This document shows, in pieces, positions 9,069 through 15,159 of a stretch of 64,000 bases of DNA (the stretch's first letter is position 1; every line of letters starts with the position of its first letter). The position numbers and the translations under genes are program-made. A model generated the notes under the pieces. It was not told the DNA's origin, did not search any database, and saw only the letters and a program-made list of their open reading frames with translations. The stretch comes from Marinifilum caeruleilacunae. GTDB lineage: Bacteria; Bacteroidota; Bacteroidia; Bacteroidales; Marinifilaceae. Where the stretch lies: the NCBI RefSeq assembly GCF_013141825.1, contig NZ_RZNH01000025.1, forward strand, positions 1 to 64,000, given 5' to 3'.

Positions 9069-9161
9069 TCTGGAGATCTTATTAGAACTGCAGATGAAAA
9101 TGTTAAAAGATATTTAGGTGATGATGCAAGAAAAGCTATTGAAAAACTTAATGATGAATAA
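9033..9161 (+). pseudogene. Orphan gene tail ending in KAIEKLNDE (possible toxin C-terminus)
   Basis: Directly after the REP-like block, a frame without a start reads SGDLIRTADENVKRYLGDD and then ARKAIEKLNDE before TAA (9159-9161). This is a hydrophilic, helix-prone and plainly protein-like sequence. Its stop overlaps the start of the next gene (ATGATGAATAA), the compact arrangement typical of toxin-immunity pairs in polymorphic toxin loci. The fragment is too short to assign a family. I infer the 3' remnant of a displaced gene. Confidence 0.45.
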
Positions 9162-9777
9162 AGCAATAGTATTTTTTTCCTTTATAATTTTACTTATGTC
9201 TTGCCAAGAAGGTGAAGATGTAATATTAAAATATGATTATGCGGGTAAATCTGTGTTATCGAGTAACATTAAATATTACTCGATTGTTCAAAATATCACA
9301 GATAGTGTTGTGATTAAAAGCTATTATGTTGGTTTAGATTCAACAAATACTATCTCTAAAGAATTAAACTTTCAAATTTTTGAAAAATATAACGATACAG
9401 AGCATTTTTTATACGGAGCAATTCAATTGAAAAAAGATAAGGGCTGTATTGGTGCTAAATGGAGAAGTTCTAGAGAAGATATTCAATATGATAGTCTTGA
9501 TGTTTCTTTAATTGGTGTAGTTGATACAATATTCTCTAATGTTCGAGTTAATGATTGTTACATATTTGACATTAAATATGATAATAATTCGGATGAAGAT
9601 TTGTCAGATTATAGAATTTATTTCGATTTTAGGAGTAAAGCTGTATTAAAAAAAATCTATTATCGTAATCAAAAAATTAAAGGTGTGGAAGAGATAATAA
9701 GGGTTACCCCCGCAAATGCAAACTCGGACTATCTGGAGGTGCTCCACATGAAAGAAAAGGATCATCATTTCAAATAA
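9154..9777 (+). CDS. Small lipoprotein, possible immunity protein
   Basis: About 207 residues from the ATG at 9154 (or the adjacent ATG at 9151); the signal MNKAIVFFSFIILLMSC gives a lipobox Cys. The frame also extends upstream to a GTG at 9118, but that would overlap the orphan tail and spoil the signal. The body is low-GC, charged and beta-rich, with no motif that I recognise. Its last ~25 residues (from PANANSDYLEVLH) are encoded by a partial copy of the REP-like block, so the original C-terminus has probably been replaced. The start overlaps the stop of the orphan tail, which suggests an immunity role (inference). Confidence 0.6.
   Translation: MNKAIVFFSFIILLMSCQEGEDVILKYDYAGKSVLSSNIKYYSIVQNITDSVVIKSYYVGLDSTNTISKELNFQIFEKYNDTEHFLYGAIQLKKDKGCIGAKWRSSREDIQYDSLDVSLIGVVDTIFSNVRVNDCYIFDIKYDNNSDEDLSDYRIYFDFRSKAVLKKIYYRNQKIKGVEEIIRVTPANANSDYLEVLHMKEKDHHFK
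9715..9735 (+). repeat. REP-like repeat, partial copy 3 inside a gene end
   Basis: ATGCAAACTCGGACTATCTGG matches the right-hand block of copies 1 and 2 but lacks the palindrome. It is in frame within the 3' end of the 9154 gene and precedes another orphan coding tail. Confidence 0.5.
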
Positions 9778-9851
9778 ACAGTATAAATGTTTCACCACTT
9801 GGTTTTCCAATAACATGGAGAATTCGATACTTGGACTACCTTCTATACTAA
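9732..9851 (+). pseudogene. Orphan gene tail after REP-like block, third instance
   Basis: From the end of the repeat block a start-less frame reads SGGAPHERKGSSFQINSINV and then SPLGFPITWRIRYLDYLLY before TAA (9849-9851). It overlaps the 3' end of the 9154 gene in another frame. It is protein-like (HERKGSSF, ITWRIRYLDYLLY) but I cannot name a family. The small TM protein gene starts 19 bp later, as an immunity gene would follow a toxin tip. Confidence 0.4.
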
Positions 9852-9870
9852 TTATGAATAACAATAAAAT

Positions 9871-10242
9871 ATGAAAAAGAATAATTTTAAGTTGTTGTTT
9901 GTTCTATTCGCAGTAATCTTTATTTTGTTTGTACTGTTAAATTTGATAGGTCCAACACCCCCTACAACTGAAGATTTTTTATCAAGTCATTATGATTTAG
10001 GATTTACAGATTTTGAAGTTAAAGGTGTGGTACAAGAAAAGTATTTAAGTGATTCACATAATCGACCAATAGTTGTTATTAAAAATAGTGATGATAAAAC
10101 GTATAAATTTTATTTTCAGACAAATGATGAAGAGTTTTATAATTACGTTCAGATAGGAGATTCGGTTTATAGTAAACGAAAAAGCTGTAAAGCTAAGGTG
10201 TGGAGTGAAAAAAGAATTAGAAACTTTAATTTTTTAGAATAA
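9871..10242 (+). CDS. Small membrane-anchored protein, paralogue pair member 1
   Basis: 123 residues: one N-terminal membrane segment (FKLLFVLFAVIFILFVLLNL), then an extracytoplasmic beta-rich domain with FEVKGVVQEKY, IVVIKNSDD, YKFYF, IGDSVYSKRKS. This pattern (F.G.V, I.LKN, GDS.YK...S) is seen in many small Bacteroidota proteins of unknown role and is repeated in the next gene. GC is about 30 percent, lower than in the later part of the window, which fits acquired DNA. It may be an immunity protein; that is inference from size, anchoring and the orphan tail just upstream. Confidence 0.65.
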   Translation: MKKNNFKLLFVLFAVIFILFVLLNLIGPTPPTTEDFLSSHYDLGFTDFEVKGVVQEKYLSDSHNRPIVVIKNSDDKTYKFYFQTNDEEFYNYVQIGDSVYSKRKSCKAKVWSEKRIRNFNFLE

Positions 10243-10257
10243 TAAAAAAATTAAGTA

Positions 10258-10626
10258 ATGTTTTATAAGAAGAAAGAATTTATAATATCATTGTTAATGA
10301 TCCTTTTTGTAGGATACTACATTGCTGACAGTAATAGATATTATGACGGCTTTAAAAATGATAGTACCAAGTTATTTTCAATTAAATTTGAAGGAAAAGT
10401 AGAGGATATTAATGTTGATAGAGGTTGGGTTACAATAGTTCTCAAGAATGACGAATCTTTTTCGATTAGATCATCAGCAAATAATAATTATAATCCTAGA
10501 CTTTTGAGTCGATTTCTGAGGATAAATGATTCTATTTATAAGCCATCAAATTCGGATACACTATACGTTTTTAAGGAAAAGCGTAAATATTATTTTATAA
10601 TGGAAACTTTAAAACTGAATGAGTGA
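10258..10626 (+). CDS. Small membrane-anchored protein, paralogue pair member 2
   Basis: 122 residues: N-terminal membrane segment (EFIISLLMILFVGYYIA), then a domain with FEGKVEDI, WVTIVLKNDESF, INDSIYKPSNSD, which aligns with its upstream neighbour's FEVKGVV / IVVIKNSDD / IGDSVYSKRKS. It lies 15 bp behind that gene, so the two are co-transcribed divergent duplicates. Very AT-rich. Function unknown; the immunity-protein idea given for its partner applies here too. An inverted REP-like copy begins about 20 bp after the stop. Confidence 0.65.
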   Translation: MFYKKKEFIISLLMILFVGYYIADSNRYYDGFKNDSTKLFSIKFEGKVEDINVDRGWVTIVLKNDESFSIRSSANNNYNPRLLSRFLRINDSIYKPSNSDTLYVFKEKRKYYFIMETLKLNE

Positions 10627-10644
10627 TATTCATAACTGTTCTCC

Positions 10645-10710
10645 CCAGATGGCGCGAGTTTGCATAGCCCGCTAGTTCGAGTTTGCTCCCAGATCGCTAT
10701 CGGGATCGGA
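10645..10710 (-). repeat. REP-like repeat, inverted copy 4
   Basis: CCCAGATGGCGCGAGTTTGCA is the reverse complement of the TGCAAACTCG..CCATCTGGG block of copies 1 and 2. A second, weaker inverted copy (GAGTTTGCTCCCAGATCGC) and a palindromic GATCGCTATCGGGATC follow. Together they form a repeat cluster just behind the two small membrane proteins. Confidence 0.55.
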
Positions 10711-10735
10711 CTCTGCGAAGCAGTATATAAGAAAA

Positions 10736-10775
10736 CCCCAAGCCACTTACAGTAAAAATGTAAGAGGATTTTATT
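10736..10775 (+). terminator. Terminator-like hairpin, dispersed family copy 3 (decayed)
   Basis: The left arm AAGCCACTTACA (10740-10751) is intact. The right arm TGTAAGAGGATT (10759-10770) carries two mismatches, followed by TTATTA. Same family as the copies near 556, 8855 and 11353, apparently decaying. Confidence 0.5.
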
Positions 10776-10807
10776 ATCAACCTCTTTTTTAAGCAACATA
10801 TTCCAAT

Positions 10808-10858
10808 AAATCGATATTCAGCCTACGCTTGTCGATACACAGCTATTGTTTGTCGATA
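10808..10858 (+). repeat. Three-box GTCGAT element, copy 2
   Basis: AAATCGAT (10808-10815), TTGTCGAT (10829-10836), TGTTTGTCGATA (10847-10858): the same boxes and spacing (21 and 18 bp) as at 639-689. It lies 80 bp before the DsrE gene, so it may be regulatory or a mobile-repeat remnant. Confidence 0.55.
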
Positions 10859-10937
10859 GTACTGTTCTAATTTTCTTTTTCTGAATAAGTTTAATGCGAA
10901 AAATGAATTCATAAACAACTACATTAAAACAAGAGAA

Positions 10938-11294
10938 ATGGAGAAAGTACTCATCATTTTTAATCGTGAACCTTACGACAATACCGATGTAAACTGGAAT
11001 GCATTAAGGCTTGCCGAAACACTGCGAAAAAACGGGCAGAAAGTAAGAATTTTTCTAATGAATGATTCTGTCGATATGGCAAGAGATGTGTGCAAAGCAC
11101 CAGAGGGAAGTGAGGATTTATCGCAAATGCTGAAAGACCTTATTGCCAATGGAGTTCCTGTTAAGGTTTGTGGTTCTTGCATGTCGCGCTGTGGGATCTA
11201 TAAAAATCATCCCTATTTCGAAGGAGCCGAAAAATCAACCATGCAAGCATTGGCTGAATGGACCATCGATAGCGACAAGGTCTTGACTTTTTAA
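10938..11294 (+). CDS. DsrE family sulfur-relay-like protein
   Basis: 118 residues, close to the usual DsrE/YchN size. It opens with a beta strand VLIIFNREPYD, has the alternating alpha/beta pattern of the fold, and carries conserved cysteines in VCGSCMSRCG (Cys78, Cys81, Cys85), of which Cys78 or Cys81 corresponds to the persulfide-carrying Cys of DsrE-like proteins. Cytoplasmic. Probably takes part in sulfur transfer; partners TusA or DsrF/H are not nearby. It stands alone between two repeat-rich spacers and is followed by a good terminator. Confidence 0.85.
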   Translation: MEKVLIIFNREPYDNTDVNWNALRLAETLRKNGQKVRIFLMNDSVDMARDVCKAPEGSEDLSQMLKDLIANGVPVKVCGSCMSRCGIYKNHPYFEGAEKSTMQALAEWTIDSDKVLTF

Positions 11295-11352
11295 ACATTA
11301 AAATGCTTGTCAATTGCCGCAAATCTGCGACTTGTGACTCAAAAAGAAACTT

Positions 11353-11385
11353 AAGCCACTTACAGTAACATGTGAGTGGCTTTTT
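11353..11385 (+). terminator. Intrinsic terminator, dispersed family copy 4
   Basis: AAGCCACTTACA (11353-11364) pairs with TGTGAGTGGCTT (11371-11382), one wobble, 6-nt loop, followed by a T-run. It ends the DsrE transcript. The upstream phrase GCGACTTGTGACTCAAAAA also resembles the DNA before copy 1 (TTGACTTGCGACTGAAAAA). The rest of the 387-bp spacer to 11681 is AT-rich without a gene. Confidence 0.75.
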
Positions 11386-11568
11386 AGTATCTCTTAGTTG
11401 AGTTGTTTTATTTAAGACTTGTGGTAATTAATATTTATTAAAGGCATTATCCCATTCAATAAAACTCCTACTAAGACACCATTTTTCTCGTTTTTTCAAC
11501 AAAATATCATATCCATATTTATAATAAATATAAATCTAACAATAAGGGGCATAAAGTTAAGTTTGTTT

Positions 11569-11600
11569 TTTGTTAAACTTGTAATCGATCCTTACCTTTA
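11569..11600 (+). promoter_or_regulatory. Putative Bacteroidota-type promoter
   Basis: TTTG (11569-11572), a 20-bp spacer and TACCTTTA (11593-11600) fit the TTTG / TAnnTTTG pattern with one mismatch. It lies 82 bp before the S41 peptidase start. Confidence 0.4.
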
Positions 11601-11681
11601 GGCTTATCATATTTTAGAATTAATGTTCTATAAAAAATGGTCATTATTTGTACTTTTCAAATATATGGCCACCCAATTGCC

Positions 11682-12776
11682 ATGAACAAACGAATCGTAC
11701 TACTGCTTATTGCACTGCTTCTTATAGGAAGCTATTTTTACCTGGGCCGTAGCAAGGGAAAACCTGTGGAGAGCTTCGAAGCCTTTCACAAGGTTTTTAG
11801 TGAAAAGTACGCATTGTTTGATGTGAAACAGATCGATTGGGATGCAGAATACCAACACTACTCCAAACTGGTGAACGAGCATACCAGCGATGATGAACTG
11901 TTTGCCATTTTTCAGGAAATGCTTCAAAAGCTGGATGATAAGCATTGCTACATTTACCGTTTCAATGAAATCTATTTTTCGGGTTTTGGCCTGCCTTCTT
12001 TGAACTATTACGATTTATTATCCTTCGATTTTCGATTGCCACGCAATGGTTTTTCCCTGGATGTGATTGAAGATGAATACCTGCTGGAATCGGAAAAATC
12101 ACTGCAGGTTTATTCCTTTTTGCCACCAATGGGCATTCGCAAAGTCTTTACAACAGGTTGGTTGCAGGATTCTATAGCCTATATCCACATGAGTGAGATG
12201 AGCAATCGTTCCGAAGAGGTTCATGAATCGATTCAGCATTTTCTGAAGAAATACCAAACTGCAAAAGGCTATGTAATTGATGTGAGAGACAATATTGGAG
12301 GCTATTCGATGCCATCAAAAGAATTGGCAGCCCATTTTAGCCAGGAAGAGCATACCTATGCCATTTCTCGATTGAGAAATCCGGAAAATACCGCGAAGTT
12401 TAAAGCAGCTGAACCCTGGATTTTATATCCCGCAAGGGAAAGCACTTACCAAAACCAGCCTATAGCCTTGCTTACCAACCGAAATACCCAAAGTGCAGCC
12501 GAATTGTTTTGCCTGATGATGATGACTTTGCCAAGGGTAAAACAGATTGGTGATACCACTTCGGGCATTTTTGCCGACACTCACATTGGAAAATTGCCAA
12601 ATGGCTGGGAATATCGACTATCGGTACGCAAAACCAATAATGCACATGATGCTGTGGTTGAAGATATTGGCCTTGTACCTGATATCCTGATACAAAATGA
12701 TTACCAGGAATTGCAAGCAGGAAGAGATCTGGTTCTGGATTGGGTCATTGAAGATATGATAATAAACAATAATTAA
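11682..12776 (+). CDS. S41 family (C-terminal processing-like) peptidase
   Basis: 364 residues from the ATG at 11682, whose MNKRIVLLLIALLLIGSYFYL is a signal/anchor; an ATG at 11637 is in frame but would displace it. The N-terminal part is helical (FHKVFSEKYALFD), as in S41 relatives. The C-terminal core has GYVIDVRDNIGG, then TNRNTQSAAELF with the likely nucleophile Ser271, and a final GLVPDILI strand. No clear PDZ domain is seen. Probably periplasmic or membrane-anchored. The small zinc-ribbon gene follows by 3 bp, so they form an operon. Confidence 0.88.
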   Translation: MNKRIVLLLIALLLIGSYFYLGRSKGKPVESFEAFHKVFSEKYALFDVKQIDWDAEYQHYSKLVNEHTSDDELFAIFQEMLQKLDDKHCYIYRFNEIYFSGFGLPSLNYYDLLSFDFRLPRNGFSLDVIEDEYLLESEKSLQVYSFLPPMGIRKVFTTGWLQDSIAYIHMSEMSNRSEEVHESIQHFLKKYQTAKGYVIDVRDNIGGYSMPSKELAAHFSQEEHTYAISRLRNPENTAKFKAAEPWILYPARESTYQNQPIALLTNRNTQSAAELFCLMMMTLPRVKQIGDTTSGIFADTHIGKLPNGWEYRLSVRKTNNAHDAVVEDIGLVPDILIQNDYQELQAGRDLVLDWVIEDMIINNN

Positions 12777-12779
12777 AAT

Positions 12780-12992
12780 ATGGGGTTATTTAAAAAAGCA
12801 GAAGCACAACAAGTGAGTGTGAAAGGACATCAATTGCATTGTCCGGTTTGTAGTGAGACATTGTTTTACCAACGGGAAGCACAGCTAAATACCGCAGTTG
12901 CTTCATTTTTTAATTTTGATTGGGCCAATCGTTCGGCTATTTGTTTTGTATGTGCCAATTGCACTCATATTTCCTGGTTTTTGGGAGAGTAA
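12780..12992 (+). CDS. Small zinc-ribbon protein
   Basis: 70 residues with two Cys knuckles, HCPVC (Cys21, Cys24) and CFVCANC (Cys55, Cys58, Cys61), set 30 residues apart with an aromatic-rich middle (SFFNFDWANRSAI). This fits the short Zn-ribbon domain found in DUF2082/zinc_ribbon_13-like proteins. It is probably a zinc-binding nucleic-acid or protein adaptor, but no function is known. It starts 3 bp after the S41 peptidase gene, implying translational coupling. Confidence 0.75.
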   Translation: MGLFKKAEAQQVSVKGHQLHCPVCSETLFYQREAQLNTAVASFFNFDWANRSAICFVCANCTHISWFLGE

Positions 12993-13019
12993 TAAAATTG
13001 TAAAGAAGCATTTTAAAGC

Positions 13020-14432
13020 ATGAAAAGAAAAATAATAGGGGGATACTTGCTGCTGGCGGGTGTATTTGCTTTCATTCTTTCATCCTGTAGCGATGGAGAA
13101 ACCATATACGAACATACCATCGATCGCCCGATAGATGTAAGAGCCACGCAAGGAGATTTTGTAGATATGATTGTAGTGGCCTGGGATGCTGATCCAATCG
13201 CAAAGATTTTCGAAGTCTATCGAATGAATGATGAAACGAAAGAATATGAGTTAATTGGAAAGACTGGGCACAAGTATTTTGTGGATCATGATGTTGAACA
13301 AACACATTCCAATTACTATTACAAAGTTCGGGTTTACAACTCGAAGAAGTTGCATAGCGATTATAGTGATATCTGTAGTGGTTATCTCGATCAGTTTCTT
13401 TCGGTACAGGGATTCGATGTGGTCGACGGAGATAATTTGGATCACATTTATATGGAGTGGCCCGAAGTAAAAGGAGCAGATTCATACGAGGTGCATCGTT
13501 CAGTTGACGATACCTTAAACTTCCAAAAGTTGATCGAAACCAAGTCTAATCACCACTACGACAGAAAGGTAGATGTTTTGACTAAATACTACTATAAGCT
13601 TAGAGCGGTGAATATGAAATTGGGAAAAACCAAATTTTCGGGTATCGATAGCAGCTACATTTATGAGCAGTATGAATATCTTGAAACCATTGGGGAAAGA
13701 GGCTACGACACTGGCCAGTTTAGTTGGCCTTATGGCATTTTATTCGATGCTCAGGACAATTTCTATGTTTCGGAAACCAGTGCCAACAGAATTCAGAAAT
13801 TCAAAGCGAATGGCGATTTCATCAAGGTATTTGCCCACATGTCGGTTCCAAGAGGAATGGAGTGGTTCATTAATGGAAATATGCTGATTGGAGAATCGGA
13901 TGTGAGCAGAATGGTAGAATACGATTTAAATGGAAACAGAATTGACTATTGGAACAATTCTTTCAGGTATTTCAGGGAAATTGATGTAGACAAAGCTGGA
14001 AATATTTATGTAACCGATAGTGATAACGATCGGGTGCAGAAATTCGATAAGGATAAAAATTTCATTCGAATGTGGGGTGGTGAAGGCACTGGTGATACCC
14101 AATTTGATTTTCCCTGGGGATTGGAAGTTTTTAATGATGTAGTATATGTTGGCGATGGAAATTTTGTTCGCCTCTTTACCTTAGATGGTGAGTTTATCGA
14201 AAAATGGGATTTTGAAACACCTGTTTATTACATCACTGCTCACAAGGGACACTTGTATATTTCCTGTAGAAACTATGTACTCAAAACCGATGAGGAAGGA
14301 AATATTCTTTCGAAGATTGGGATGGGAAAATTGGAAATGCCACAGGGTATAGGTTTTCACAGCGATGGCAGAATGTATGTGGTAGATACCGGAACGCACG
14401 ATGTAAGGATATTCAGGAATTTGAGTGAATAA
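13020..14432 (+). CDS. Lipoprotein with fibronectin type III-like domains and NHL beta-propeller
   Basis: 470 residues, lipobox SSC (Cys23). Residues of about 35-215 contain two FnIII-like repeats (VVAWDADP..FEVYRMND and YMEWPEVKGADSYEVHRS). From about 220 a six-bladed NHL/TolB-like propeller follows, with repeated GQFSWPYGI, GNIYVTDSDNDRVQKFD, FPWGLEV, MYVVDTGTHDVRIF. Such surface lipoproteins bind ligands or partners; no catalytic site is evident. It resembles in fold the NHL propeller at 22714 in the redox cluster, though the anchor differs. Confidence 0.85.
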   Translation: MKRKIIGGYLLLAGVFAFILSSCSDGETIYEHTIDRPIDVRATQGDFVDMIVVAWDADPIAKIFEVYRMNDETKEYELIGKTGHKYFVDHDVEQTHSNYYYKVRVYNSKKLHSDYSDICSGYLDQFLSVQGFDVVDGDNLDHIYMEWPEVKGADSYEVHRSVDDTLNFQKLIETKSNHHYDRKVDVLTKYYYKLRAVNMKLGKTKFSGIDSSYIYEQYEYLETIGERGYDTGQFSWPYGILFDAQDNFYVSETSANRIQKFKANGDFIKVFAHMSVPRGMEWFINGNMLIGESDVSRMVEYDLNGNRIDYWNNSFRYFREIDVDKAGNIYVTDSDNDRVQKFDKDKNFIRMWGGEGTGDTQFDFPWGLEVFNDVVYVGDGNFVRLFTLDGEFIEKWDFETPVYYITAHKGHLYISCRNYVLKTDEEGNILSKIGMGKLEMPQGIGFHSDGRMYVVDTGTHDVRIFRNLSE

Positions 14433-14587
14433 ATCAGCAAGAGCTTTAACTTAGTTTAACCTAAATTGGCTTAACATTAACCTGATAGACTGTTAAAAAT
14501 AACTTGCTTTGTATATCGACAAGAAATTGTACGAATTGCTTAAGAAATAAGTGTGAGTTCAAGCTAACCACTATACTAACTAGTCGA

Positions 14588-14622
14588 TAAAATCCCTGTA
14601 AATTTCTTTTGCAGGGATTTTT
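14588..14622. terminator. Bidirectional intrinsic terminator between convergent genes
   Basis: AATCCCTG (14591-14598) pairs with CAGGGATT (14612-14619), followed by TTTTT on the plus strand and preceded by AAAA for the minus strand. It serves the NHL lipoprotein (+) and the GNAT gene (-). Confidence 0.75.
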
Positions 14623-15143
14623 TATGCCAGGTTTTGATTGCTTTCTTTACTGATACGATAGTACCTTGCATTCTCGAAGCCATGGCAAATGTCGTTTTTC
14701 CAGTACTGCATGCCCATTTTTTCCAGAACCTTTACCGAGGCGGTATTCTCAGCAACCACTCTGCCAATAATCTCATCGAAACCCAGTTTGTTGAAACCAT
14801 AATCGATACATGCCTTTGCTGCTTCGCTCGCATAGCCTTTGTTCCAGTGGGTCCTGAATACGCGAAAGCCAAGATCTATCAGGCCTTCTTCAATCAATTT
14901 TAATCCACACCATCCAATAAATTCCTGATTCTCTTTGGCAATCATGGCCCAGCGACCATAACCATTCTTCTCATAGTCGGCATAATTCTCAAGAAATGTT
15001 CTGGCCTGATTTACCGATTCAAAGGGTGGATCTCCAGTATATCTGATTACTTCCGGGTCGGCATTCAGATCAAACATGCTCTGAGCATCATCGGGAACAA
15101 ACTCCCTCAATTGCAACCTCTCCGTTTCTATAATGATTTTCAT
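14622..15143 (-). CDS. GNAT family N-acetyltransferase (RimJ/RimL-like)
   Basis: 173 residues. It opens with IIETERLQLREF, the usual start of the RimJ/RimL (Acetyltransf_3) branch, continues with DPEVIRYTGDPPF and GLIDLGFRVFRTHWNKGYASEA, where the last part is the acetyl-CoA-binding loop (RxxxGYA type). It ends with GRVVAENTASVKVLEKMGMQ, the conserved NxxSxxxxEKxGF helix. Cytoplasmic; acetylates an amino group on a protein or small molecule that the sequence does not reveal. It may be co-transcribed with the upstream glycosidase gene. Confidence 0.9.
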   Translation of the reverse strand: MKIIIETERLQLREFVPDDAQSMFDLNADPEVIRYTGDPPFESVNQARTFLENYADYEKNGYGRWAMIAKENQEFIGWCGLKLIEEGLIDLGFRVFRTHWNKGYASEAAKACIDYGFNKLGFDEIIGRVVAENTASVKVLEKMGMQYWKNDICHGFENARYYRISKESNQNLA

Positions 15144-15159
15144 GACTTTTGATTTTGAT

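Noticed and set aside
8873-9085. 70-codon frame between the hairpin and the second REP-like copy
   Set aside because: It starts inside the terminator hairpin and ends in the repeat. It is Arg-rich from the repeat sequence, with no family signal.
10590-10799. 69-codon minus-strand frame containing CKLAPSG
   Set aside because: Antisense to the end of the 10258 gene and to repeats; the CKL.PSG phrase merely reflects the repeat block translated in one frame.
2-11400. CRISPR array or integron made of the repeats
   Set aside because: Repeats are widely spaced, in both orientations, degenerate and without regular spacers; they fit REP-like elements and hairpins instead.
13072-13485. 137-codon minus-strand frame opposite the NHL lipoprotein
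   Set aside because: Entirely antisense to a well-supported gene; His/Arg-rich shadow translation.
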